In this document: positions 34,846 through 43,032 of the stretch, piece by piece
How positions within the stretch are numbered: the stretch's first letter is position 1
Layout: every line of letters begins with the position of its first letter
NCBI RefSeq assembly: GCF_001297125.1
Contig: NZ_LHPC01000029.1
Coordinates: 62,001-126,000 of the forward strand
Origin: Pseudomonas sp. RIT-PI-q
GTDB taxonomy: Bacteria; Pseudomonadota; Gammaproteobacteria; Pseudomonadales; Pseudomonadaceae
Direction of reading: 5' to 3'
DNA: 64,000 nucleotides
Position numbers and translations under genes: made by a program
The notes under the pieces: model-generated
Database searches by the model: none
What the model was told of the DNA's origin: nothing
What the model saw: the letters and a program-made list of their open reading frames with translations, nothing else

Positions 34846-36057
34846 ATGTTACGCAAGGCATTGGACGGTCTGACCGTCCTCGATTTCACCCAGATCGCCG
34901 CCGGCCCCACGGCCACCATGCTGATGGCCGACATGGGCGCGCGGGTGATCAAGGTCGAACCCCACGAAGGCGAGCTGGGCCGCACCCTCGGCCCGGCCTG
35001 GGTCGGCGATGATAGCGCGCTGTATCACGCGTTCAACCGCGGAAAACTGGGCTTGAGCCTGGACCTGAAACACCCGGACAGCGCGGCGGTGATCAAGCGT
35101 CTGGTGTTGCAGGCTGATGTGCTGGTGGAAAGCATGCGCCCTGGCGTCATGGCGCGGCTCGGGTTGGGTTACGAGGCGTTGGCGGAACTGAAACCGGACC
35201 TTATTTATTGCTCGATTTCCGCTTACGGCCAACAAGGTCCGTACGCTGATCGGGCCGGTGTCGACGGCATTCTGCAAGCCGATTCCGGCCTGATGAGCCT
35301 GATCGGCACGCCGGGCTCGGCACCGTCGAAGGTGCAGGCGCCGGTGGTCGATGTGGTCACCGGCTACATGGCGTGCATGGCGGTGTTGGCCAAATTGCAC
35401 GCCCGGGATAAGGACGGCTTGGGCGGCCACCTCGCTGTCAGCCTGATGAACTCGGCACTGGCGCTGCAACAAGCGTCGCTGGCCAGTTTCCTCTGCGACG
35501 GCAAACTGCCGACCCGCATCGGCAGCGCCGCGCCCTACTCCGCGCCCAATGAAGCTTTTGAAGCGGCGGATGGCTGGCTGATGGTCGCCGCGTACAACGG
35601 CAATCGCTGGCCAGCCTTGTGCGGTGTGCTCGGGCACCCGGAATGGATCGACGACCCGCGCTTCACCAGTTCGGCGCAGCGCGTGGTGCACCGTGAAGCC
35701 ATGTGTGCGGCGCTGACCGACGTCTTCCTCACCCGCCCCACCGCGCATTGGCTGCAAGTGCTGCGCGAGGCCGACATCCTCTGCTCCAAGGTCAGCGACT
35801 ACAACGATGTGCTGGCCCACCCGCAGATCGCCAGCAACGGCATGCTGGTGGATCTGCACCACCCGCAGCACGGCGCGGTGCGGGTGCCAGGGTTCCCGAT
35901 CAACAGCCTGGAAGCGGCGCAAACGCCTTATGCACCGGCGCCGGAGAAGGGTGAACACTCGTGCGCGGTGTTGCGGGAGTTTGCGTTTTCCGAGGATGAG
36001 ATTGAGGCATTGCTGGCGTCTGATGCCATGCGTTGCCCAGAGGAGGCACTGAGCTGA
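34846..36057 (+). CDS. CaiB/BaiF-type CoA-transferase
   Basis: A 403-residue type III CoA-transferase, which moves CoA between carboxylic acids and would activate the pathway's substrate. The N-terminus GLTVLDFTQIAAGPTATMLMAD, the RGKLGLSLDLK region and the catalytic Asp in VVDVVTGYMA (about residue 168) are characteristic. It starts nine bases after the hydratase stop, behind AGGAGG. It is the last gene of the operon. Substrate unknown. Confidence 0.9.
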   Translation: MLRKALDGLTVLDFTQIAAGPTATMLMADMGARVIKVEPHEGELGRTLGPAWVGDDSALYHAFNRGKLGLSLDLKHPDSAAVIKRLVLQADVLVESMRPGVMARLGLGYEALAELKPDLIYCSISAYGQQGPYADRAGVDGILQADSGLMSLIGTPGSAPSKVQAPVVDVVTGYMACMAVLAKLHARDKDGLGGHLAVSLMNSALALQQASLASFLCDGKLPTRIGSAAPYSAPNEAFEAADGWLMVAAYNGNRWPALCGVLGHPEWIDDPRFTSSAQRVVHREAMCAALTDVFLTRPTAHWLQVLREADILCSKVSDYNDVLAHPQIASNGMLVDLHHPQHGAVRVPGFPINSLEAAQTPYAPAPEKGEHSCAVLREFAFSEDEIEALLASDAMRCPEEALS

Positions 36058-36068
36058 CAGCGATTCCT

Positions 36069-36231
36069 TGTGGGAGCGGGCTTGCCCGCGAAAGCGGTGG
36101 GTCAGGCAGCATTTGTGGCGACTGACACGCCCTCTTCGCGAGCAAGCCCGCTCCCACAGTGGATTGATGTGTCGTACACAGCATGTGTGTTCGCAGAAAA
36201 TCCCCTGTGGGAGCGAGCCTGCTCGCGATGG
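36069..36231. repeat. REP doublet plus a third single element
   Basis: Inverted GTGGGAGC pair at 36069-36160, then a solitary GTGGGAGCGAGCCTGCTCGCGATGG arm at 36206-36231. The three lie between the CoA operon and RHS gene 3 and account for most of this gap of just over 300 bases. Confidence 0.87.
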
Positions 36232-36294
36232 CTTATTCAAGGCCGACATCGCGGCCTGAAGTTCCGATCCATCCGCCCTCCGAAACGCTCAGGA

Positions 36295-36310
36295 CTATCA
36301 GTTCTGATAG
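36295..36310 (+). promoter_or_regulatory. Palindrome CTATCAGTTCTGATAG upstream of RHS gene 3
   Basis: Third identical copy of the palindrome, followed by TACCCA, 63 bases before the ATG. Here the flanking repeat block differs from the one shared by RHS 1 and 2, so conservation is limited to the palindrome and parts of the 60 bases after it (GATACTC, CCGGAG). Confidence 0.7.
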
Positions 36311-36373
36311 TACCCAACTTTCGCTGCGTCGCAGATACTCGAGTTCCCAGATCTTTAAAGGCCGGAGAGCACG

Positions 36374-37495
36374 ATGTCTTCCACACCATCAACCTTGCTC
36401 TGCCACTATCGCTATGACCCTCTGGATCGCCTGATCAATCACACCCGAGCAGACGCGCCCACGCAGCAGCGCTTCTACTGTAAAAGTCGTTTGGCCACCG
36501 AGATACAGGGGGCGACGCGGCAATCGATCCTCCAGCACGGCGATCTATTGCTCGCGCAACAACAGCGACTGGGTGATGAAGTGAGCGCCACTTTGCTGGC
36601 CACCGATCTGCAGCGTTCGGTATTGCAAACACTGGAGAAAAACAATCAGCGACAGGCCATCGCTTATTCCCCCTATGGCCACCGTCGCGCCGAAAGCGGC
36701 TTGACCCGTCTGCTGGGCTTCAACGGCGAACGGCCGGATCCGGTGACTGGGCATTATTTGCTGGGAAATGGTTATCGGGCGTTTAATCCGGTGCTGATGC
36801 GGTTTAATAGCTCAGACAGTTGGAGCCCGCTTGGCAAAGGAGGATTGAATTCGTATGCGTATTGTTCAGGTGATCCAATAAATTCAAGCGACCCAAACGG
36901 TCACATAAAAACTGCACATCCACGTATCACCTCCACCTCAAAGGTTATAACCATTACTCACGGCACGTCGACATCGACCGACACATTAAGACCAGGAATA
37001 TCTAGACAACAAGGGGAGGCGGCCGCATTGCAATTATATGAAATAAGCACCTCATTAGATCGGGAGCCTTTTAAGGACGTTTTCTACAACGAAGCCCTGA
37101 ACACTGAAAGACTCAGCGTCAACAATCAAACAAACTCAAACTTGCAAAAATTAGCCATAAAAACCATACAATCGAATTCCATTCCTACAGATACACTTCC
37201 AAGCCGATTAAAGAACCTCGCAAACCATGTCGTCCCACTTAATGATCGCTATACTGTTCTAGAGTACATTAATGCCAGCCGACACGACATGACTTTTGAA
37301 CTTCAGAGTAGTTACTCAGAAACGGCTCTACAAAATGCTACATGGGGAATTTTCGATGCATCAATACCGTCATCACTGCATCCAACAAGAGAAGCCGCCA
37401 TAAAATTTTTAAACGAAACCCATTCGATTCGACACCCAAACCAAGACAGACTACAAAATGAAATACATCATATACGACGTATTCATTTTATCTGA
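36374..37495 (+). CDS. Short RHS-core protein 3 with divergent C-terminal tail
   Basis: A 373-residue paralogue of the RHS proteins at 24594 and 26041. The core (1-177) ends in DPNGH. The AT-rich tail resembles that of RHS 1 at several points (RPGIS; NLQKLAIKTIQSNSIPTDTLP at about 256-276; VLEYI) but ends differently (HHIRRIHFI). The shared tail architecture suggests one family of effector domains with fast divergence, rather than unrelated toxins. No immunity gene is seen in the 200 bases downstream. Confidence 0.8.
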   Translation: MSSTPSTLLCHYRYDPLDRLINHTRADAPTQQRFYCKSRLATEIQGATRQSILQHGDLLLAQQQRLGDEVSATLLATDLQRSVLQTLEKNNQRQAIAYSPYGHRRAESGLTRLLGFNGERPDPVTGHYLLGNGYRAFNPVLMRFNSSDSWSPLGKGGLNSYAYCSGDPINSSDPNGHIKTAHPRITSTSKVITITHGTSTSTDTLRPGISRQQGEAAALQLYEISTSLDREPFKDVFYNEALNTERLSVNNQTNSNLQKLAIKTIQSNSIPTDTLPSRLKNLANHVVPLNDRYTVLEYINASRHDMTFELQSSYSETALQNATWGIFDASIPSSLHPTREAAIKFLNETHSIRHPNQDRLQNEIHHIRRIHFI

Positions 37496-37695
37496 CACCT
37501 TGATAACCACATAAAACACCTGCTTGCAAATTATCCAATATCATTGTGCGAACATCTAATCCAGACCACATCTAAATTTACGTTTAAATAGGATAAGACC
37601 AATGTATTGAGAAATGACCTTGTTCGATCTGTTAACCGCACGCTCCGGGTTTGGTGCTTTACTAAATAGATTCCGCCCATGTGAGCACCCCCACC

Positions 37696-38616
37696 ATGAA
37701 CCGCAACGACCTGCGCCGCGTGGACATGAACCTGCTGGTGATTTTCGAAACGCTGATGTTCGAAAAGAACCTGACCCGGGCCGGGGAGAAGCTGTTTCTC
37801 GGCCAGCCGGCCGTCAGTGCCGCATTGGCGCGGTTGCGCGATTTGTTTGATGACCCGCTGCTGGTGCGTAACGGTCGGGTGCTGGAGCCGACTCAACGGG
37901 CGTTGACGATCCTTCAGGAGTTGAAGCCGGCGATGGACACCATCTCCGGTGCGGTCAGCCGGGCCAAGGATTTCGACCCGTCGACCAGCCGCGATGTGTT
38001 TCGCATCGGTTTGTCCGACGACGCCGAGTTCGGTCTGTTTCCGCCACTGCTCAAGCAGATACGTGAAGAGGCGCAGAACGTCGTGGTGGTGGTGCGGCGG
38101 GTGGAGTTCCTGCTGGTGTCGGCGCTGCTCGCCCCCGGGGGGGGTTCCGTAGGGGTCAGCTACACCCCGGAATTGCCGGCCAACGCCAAGCGCAAGAAGC
38201 TGCGTGATCTGAGCGTGAAGATCCTGCGTGGCGATGACCGTCCCGGCGCGCTGACCCTGGATGATTATTGCGAGCGTCCTCACGCCCTGGTGTCGTTTTC
38301 CGGGGATTTGACCGGTGCCATCGACACCGACCTGGCGCGTATCGGCCGCTCACGCCGGGTGGTGCTGGCGGTGCCGCAGTTCGCCGGTCTGCGCGCGTTG
38401 ATCGCGGGCACCGACATGCTGGCCACCGTGCCGGATTACGCCGCTTGCGCGCTGATCGAAGGCAGCAGCCAGCTGCGCGCCGACGACCCGCCGTTTGACA
38501 TCGTGTTGTCCGAACTGTCCATGGTCTGGAACGGGGTCAACGATAACGATCCGGCAGAACGTTGGTTGCGCTCGCGAATTGCCCAACACATGTCGGCGCC
38601 GCTGCCGGGGCACTGA
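37696..38616 (+). CDS. LysR-family transcriptional regulator
   Basis: A 306-residue LysR-type regulator: MNRNDLRRVDMNLLVIFETL and GEKLFLGQPAVSAALARLRD form the DNA-binding domain. The ATG at 37696 is preferred to a GTG five codons upstream. Residues APGGGSVGV (about 147-155) stand over a C5G8 run at 38132-38144 and look altered compared with related regulators, a probable base-call problem. The 3' end overlaps the convergent DinB-like frame by up to 80 bases. No obvious target is adjacent. Confidence 0.88.
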   Translation: MNRNDLRRVDMNLLVIFETLMFEKNLTRAGEKLFLGQPAVSAALARLRDLFDDPLLVRNGRVLEPTQRALTILQELKPAMDTISGAVSRAKDFDPSTSRDVFRIGLSDDAEFGLFPPLLKQIREEAQNVVVVVRRVEFLLVSALLAPGGGSVGVSYTPELPANAKRKKLRDLSVKILRGDDRPGALTLDDYCERPHALVSFSGDLTGAIDTDLARIGRSRRVVLAVPQFAGLRALIAGTDMLATVPDYAACALIEGSSQLRADDPPFDIVLSELSMVWNGVNDNDPAERWLRSRIAQHMSAPLPGH

Positions 38617-39133
38617 TGGATTGGAAAGACGCAGGGTCGCACTCGCGCAAGTACACCGGCAGGTCAGTGACCGGTGGCATGACCGGAATTTCGAAATACC
38701 TCTGGACCACCCAGCCACGGTGATAGCTGGCGTGGTTGACCACATGCATCAACATGGCTCCGGCGCTCATGCTGCCGCTTTCGCCCGAGACAAAACTGAA
38801 CTCCACGGGTGTATCCAGCGACTCGTCGGACTGCCGGGCGCTCCAGTCGCAGTACCAGTGATCGATGTCCTTTTGCGCCAAGCGCAAATTCGCGAGTTCG
38901 GCATGCAGCAAATCGTGTGACGTCTTGAAGCCGTGCCCTCGGCCTTCGAGGTGGGCTTGCCAAATGCAGTCCACCACATAGATGTGGTTCAGGGTGCCGA
39001 TCATGTTCTTGAACACCGAGACCCGTTCCTTGTTGACCTCACCCGGCGGTAACGCGGCCAGGCTGTCAAAGAGCCGTTGGTTGGCCCAGCGCTTGTAATC
39101 GGCAAGCATGCAGGCAGTTTTTACGTTGATCAT
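38537..39133 (-). CDS. DinB/YfiT-family putative metalloenzyme
   Basis: A four-helix-bundle protein of the DinB superfamily, 198 residues. The metal-binding His triad is visible: His50 (TLNHIYVVD), His134 and His138 (VVNHASYHRG). The typical family length is nearer 165-170; the last 30 or so residues here are read from DNA that also encodes the end of the LysR gene on the other strand, so the tail overlaps antisense by 80 bases. Function is unknown; relatives include thiol transferases. Confidence 0.8.
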   Translation of the reverse strand: MINVKTACMLADYKRWANQRLFDSLAALPPGEVNKERVSVFKNMIGTLNHIYVVDCIWQAHLEGRGHGFKTSHDLLHAELANLRLAQKDIDHWYCDWSARQSDESLDTPVEFSFVSGESGSMSAGAMLMHVVNHASYHRGWVVQRYFEIPVMPPVTDLPVYLRECDPASFQSISAPAAAPTCVGQFASATNVLPDRYR

Positions 39134-39235
39134 CAGAGGTCTCCCATTGTGATGGGCGCACTGCCAAGCATAGCCCTCACTGAGACCAGCATCGCAGACA
39201 CTGATTACCGGTCACCTCGCCACACCGCGACCGGT

Positions 39236-39382
39236 ATGTAGCAGCTGTCGAGCTTGCGAGGCTGCGTTCGGCGGCGAAGCCGTCGTAAACCCTTCGCACG
39301 CTGTTTGTCTGACACACCGCGGTGAATGGATTAGCGACGGCTTCGCCGCCGAACGCAGCCTCGCGGGCTCGGCAGCTGCTAC
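39236..39382. repeat. Long inverted repeat, GTAGCAGCTG type
   Basis: Arms of about 55 bases (TGTAGCAGCTGTCGAGCTTG, CGAGGCTGCGTTCGGCGGCG and onward) with a loop of about 40. It differs from the common REP core and supplies the TAG stop of the neighbouring FAD oxidase at 39379-39381. Confidence 0.85.
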
Positions 39383-40503
39383 AAAGAACGTAGTGTTTTC
39401 ACTACCCGTTCGGCCAGTGCCAGGCAGCTGGTCAGGCCCGGTGATTCGATGCCGAACAGGTTCACCAGCCCCGGCACGCCATGCTCGGCCGGGCCGCTGA
39501 TGATGAAGTCGGCGGCCGGTTCTGTCGGTGCGGTGATTTTCGGGCGGATTCCGCTGTAGGCCGGTTGCAGGCTGTGATCGGGCAATCCCGGCCAGTAACG
39601 CCGGATCGCCTGATAAAACCCCTCGGACCTGCGCGGATCGACGCGGTAGTCGATATGGTCGACCCATTCAACGTCCGGCCCGAAACGCGCCTGGCCGCCC
39701 AGGTCGAGGGTCATGTGCACGCCGAGCCCGGCACTTTCCGGCGCCGGATACACCAGGTGCCGAAACGGCGCCCGGCCGCTGAAGCTGAAATAGCTGCCCT
39801 TGCACAAACGGGCCTTGGGCACATGCTCCGAGGGCAGGCCAGCGATGCGGCTCGCCACCTCGGGCGCGGACAATCCCGCGCAATTGATCAACTCACGGCA
39901 GCTCAACGTCATCGGTTGCGCACCGCCCATGTGCAGCTCGAAACCGTGCTCGGTACAACGGGCCGACACCAGCGGCGTGTGAAAGGCAATCGAGGCGCCA
40001 CTGGCCTCGGCATCGGCCTGGAGCGCGAGCATCAGCGCATGGGAATCGACAATGCCAGTGGACGGCGACCACAGCGCGGCGACGCAAGACAAAGCCGGCT
40101 CCCGCTCCCGCGCCTGCTCGGCATCCAGCCAGTGCAGATCGTCGACGCCATTGCGCCGCCCCTGCTCCAGCAACCGGCGTAACGCCGCGCACTGCACCTC
40201 ATCGGTGGCCACGATCAGCTTGCCGAGCCGCTGATAATCGACGCCGTGCTCATCGCAGAAGGCGTAAAGGCGTTGCTTGCCCTCCACGCACAACTGCGCC
40301 TTGAGGCTGCCGCTCGGGTAATAAATGCCGGCGTGGATCACTTCCGAATTGCGCGAACTGATCCCCGTGCCAAGGCCCTCGCCCGCCTCGACCAGCACCA
40401 CTTCCCGACCACTCAAGGCCAAAGCCCTGGCCACCGCCAGCCCGACCACACCGGCCCCGACCACCACACATTGGATATCGACGCTCACTTGCCCTCCGCT
40501 CAT
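39379..40503 (-). CDS. FAD-dependent oxidoreductase, L-2-hydroxyglutarate oxidase-like
   Basis: A 374-residue DAO-fold flavoenzyme. The FAD-binding motif is [17 protein letters not shown] near residue 12-28, and [19 protein letters not shown] is typical of the LhgO/L-2-hydroxyglutarate oxidase group. The ATG at 40503 lies one base after the MFS stop; a GTG at 40488 directly behind GGAGGG may be the true start. It is encoded with an anion symporter, so it probably oxidises a 2-hydroxy acid taken up by it. The stop codon falls inside the inverted repeat. Confidence 0.82.
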   Translation of the reverse strand: MSGGQVSVDIQCVVVGAGVVGLAVARALALSGREVVLVEAGEGLGTGISSRNSEVIHAGIYYPSGSLKAQLCVEGKQRLYAFCDEHGVDYQRLGKLIVATDEVQCAALRRLLEQGRRNGVDDLHWLDAEQAREREPALSCVAALWSPSTGIVDSHALMLALQADAEASGASIAFHTPLVSARCTEHGFELHMGGAQPMTLSCRELINCAGLSAPEVASRIAGLPSEHVPKARLCKGSYFSFSGRAPFRHLVYPAPESAGLGVHMTLDLGGQARFGPDVEWVDHIDYRVDPRRSEGFYQAIRRYWPGLPDHSLQPAYSGIRPKITAPTEPAADFIISGPAEHGVPGLVNLFGIESPGLTSCLALAERVVKTLRSL

Positions 40504-40504
40504 G

Positions 40505-41818
40505 TCACGCCAACCCTCGCTCCCGATAATCGATCAGGCTGGAGAATATCGCCAGCAACAGGGCCATGACCACGAAGAAAATCAGCACCAGGAAATACGA
40601 GCCGGTGAATTGCACAATCAGCCCGATCAGGATCGGCACGATCACACCCGCCATGTTTCCGCAGAAGTTCATGGTGCCGGCCAGCACGCCGGTTTTCGAG
40701 GTGCCGCCAAGGATCGACGGAATGCACCAGTACATGCCGCACCAGCGAATGAAAAACATCGCCACGCAGAGCAGGCCGATCGCTTTGCTGGCCTCGCTCG
40801 CATACGCCACCGCCAGCATGCACACCGCCGCGATCAGCGCCGAGCCGCTGAACATGCTGCGCATCACCAGGTTGGGCGAGGCGCCGCTGGACTTCCATTT
40901 ATCCCCCAGATAACCGCCGACCAGTTCACCGACGAAACCGCACATGAAGATCAGGAAGGTCGCCCCGCCCATGCTCGAAATGTTCAGGCCGTGAGTCTGG
41001 TGCAGGTAGCTCGGCATCCAGGTCAGCAAGCCGTAGAACACGCTGAGGATGCAGCAGTAACCGGCGAACATCGCCAGTACCGAACGGTCCTTGAGCAGCA
41101 CTTTGAGGGGGATGCTGGTCACTGCGCCAGGTTGACTGATCTTGGTATTGCCTTCGGTGATGTGCGCCAGTTCCGCGGCGTTGACGCCGGGATGTTCGCT
41201 GGGGTGGTTGCGGATGTATTTCCAGGCCAGCACCCCGGCGAGCATGGTGCCGATACCGGCGATCACAAAAGCAATGCGCCACGAGTCGAACCAACCGATC
41301 AGCCCGGCAATGATGATCGCGCCGAAGGCACTGCCCAGCGGTGCGCCGCCGTCGACCAGCACCGCGCCACGCCCGCGTTCGTTAGGGGTCAGCCAGGCGC
41401 CGTTGAGCTTGGCCCCGGCCGGCATGATCGGCGATTCGGCGATGCCCAGGCCCATGCGCGTAATCAGCAGCGTGATCCAGTTGTGCGCACCGGCAGCCAA
41501 CGCCTGGAAAGCGCCCCAGGCGACCGTCGCGACAACAATCACACGGCGAGTCTGGAACCGGTCCAGCAGCATGCCACCGGGAATCTGCATCAACGCGTAC
41601 GACCAGAAAAACGCGCTGAGCATCAGGCCTTCAAGGGCCGGCGGTATCTGGAATTCACTTGAGATCAGCGGCAAGGCCACCGACAACGAGGCGCGGTCGA
41701 TGTAGTTGATGGCGGTCAGCAGCAACATGATGAGGAAGATTCGCCATCGCACGCTGGTGGGACGCATCGTTGCGGACGCGGCTGCCAACGGCAGGCTTTC
41801 GGCACTCGGATTGTTCAT
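40505..41818 (-). CDS. MFS transporter, anion:cation symporter type
   Basis: A 437-residue, 12-helix transporter of the anion:cation symporter family (relatives transport glucarate, phthalate, 4-hydroxyphenylacetate). It shows [18 protein letters not shown] in helix 1 and [14 protein letters not shown] in loop 2-3. The next gene, an FAD oxidase, starts one base after its stop, so the two are an operon for uptake and oxidation of an organic acid. It is preceded by a REP doublet upstream. Confidence 0.88.
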   Translation of the reverse strand: MNNPSAESLPLAAASATMRPTSVRWRIFLIMLLLTAINYIDRASLSVALPLISSEFQIPPALEGLMLSAFFWSYALMQIPGGMLLDRFQTRRVIVVATVAWGAFQALAAGAHNWITLLITRMGLGIAESPIMPAGAKLNGAWLTPNERGRGAVLVDGGAPLGSAFGAIIIAGLIGWFDSWRIAFVIAGIGTMLAGVLAWKYIRNHPSEHPGVNAAELAHITEGNTKISQPGAVTSIPLKVLLKDRSVLAMFAGYCCILSVFYGLLTWMPSYLHQTHGLNISSMGGATFLIFMCGFVGELVGGYLGDKWKSSGASPNLVMRSMFSGSALIAAVCMLAVAYASEASKAIGLLCVAMFFIRWCGMYWCIPSILGGTSKTGVLAGTMNFCGNMAGVIVPILIGLIVQFTGSYFLVLIFFVVMALLLAIFSSLIDYRERGLA

Positions 41819-41879
41819 GAGGGGCGCTCTTTATTGTTGTGGATACAAGCGGCCCAATGTCGGCAATCAACACGCAGAA

Positions 41880-41973
41880 CCTGTAGGAGCGAGGCTTGCC
41901 CGCGAAGAACGATAACGCGGTGTAGCAGGCAGATTTGCGGTGCTCCTTTCGCGGGCGAGCCTCGCTCCTACAG
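41880..41973. repeat. REP doublet
   Basis: Inverted CTGTAGGAGCGAGGCTTGCC pair in the gap of about 270 bases between two minus-strand genes; the rest of the gap holds no gene. Confidence 0.87.
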
Positions 41974-42089
41974 GTTTTGTATTTTGACTGACTGGCACTG
42001 GGCAAGCGGCTCCACTCTAATCACGCACCCGACAGCTGAATAATGAGGGGATCTGATTGGGGGATCACCGAACGTCATCCCCCAAATGA

Positions 42090-42878
42090 TCAGAACGTAC
42101 CGGGGTAGCTGCCGCCGTCCAGCAACAGGTTTTGCCCGGTGAGGAAACCGGCGTGGGCGCTGCAGATGAACGCACAATAGGCACCGAACTCATCGGGCTG
42201 GCCGAAGCGCTGGGCCGGAACGTTTTTGCGCCGTTGGGCGCTGATGCTTTCAACGCTGGCGCCATTGGCTTCGGCGGCGGCACTCAGGGTCTTGTGCAAA
42301 CGCTCGGTCTCGAACGGGCCTGGCAGCAGATTGTTGATGGTCACGTTGTTCCCGGCCAGCCGCGACTGCCGCGCGAGCCCGGCGATGAAACCGGTCAGGC
42401 CGCTGCGGGCGCCGTTGGACAACCCCAGCACATCGATCGGCGCCTTCACCGCACCGGAAGTGATGTTGACCACGCGCCCGAAACCGCGCTCGGCCATGCC
42501 ATCGACGCAGGCCTTGATCAGCTCGATCGGCGTCAGCATGTTGGCATCCAGCGCCTTCAACCAGTCCTCGCGCTGCCAGTCACGGAAGTCACCCGGCGGT
42601 GGGCCACCGGCGTTGTTGACCAGGATATCCACCTGCGGGCACGCCGCCAGAACCTGCTCGCGCACCGCCGGTTCACTGATGTCCCCGGCCACGGTGCGCA
42701 CTTCGATGGTCGGCGCCAGGCTGCGCAACTCGGCGGCGGCGGCCTGCAAGGTTTCGTTGCCACGGGCATTGATCACCAGGTTCACGCCCTCCTTCGCCAA
42801 GGCTCGCGCACAGGCCAGACCCAGGCCCTTGCTGGCGGCGCAGACGATTGCCCAACGACCCGATATACCTAATTCCAT
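42090..42878 (-). CDS. SDR-family protein with non-canonical active site
   Basis: A 262-residue Rossmann-fold protein. The cofactor motif CAASKGLGLA (residues 13-22), NNAGG and the Ser of NITSGAV (Ser141) are present. The usual YxxxK thirteen residues later is replaced by SNGAR: Ser154 in place of Tyr and Arg158 in place of Lys. The sequence is otherwise intact with no G-run anomaly nearby, so this seems genuine and typical of a divergent SDR branch. Its reaction is unknown. It is divergent from the iron alcohol dehydrogenase gene. Confidence 0.83.
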   Translation of the reverse strand: MELGISGRWAIVCAASKGLGLACARALAKEGVNLVINARGNETLQAAAAELRSLAPTIEVRTVAGDISEPAVREQVLAACPQVDILVNNAGGPPPGDFRDWQREDWLKALDANMLTPIELIKACVDGMAERGFGRVVNITSGAVKAPIDVLGLSNGARSGLTGFIAGLARQSRLAGNNVTINNLLPGPFETERLHKTLSAAAEANGASVESISAQRRKNVPAQRFGQPDEFGAYCAFICSAHAGFLTGQNLLLDGGSYPGTF

Positions 42879-43032
42879 GACGCTGCTCCTGTCAGTTTCA
42901 AAGGCCTAACGTTACCACCTCACACCCTCTGGCCGGGGATGACAAAGGGTGATCAGCGGATCAGGTCTTTTCATTATCGGCAGGCTCAGGCGCTTATTAC
43001 TGTCTGGGGACCAATAAGAACCGGAGACACAC

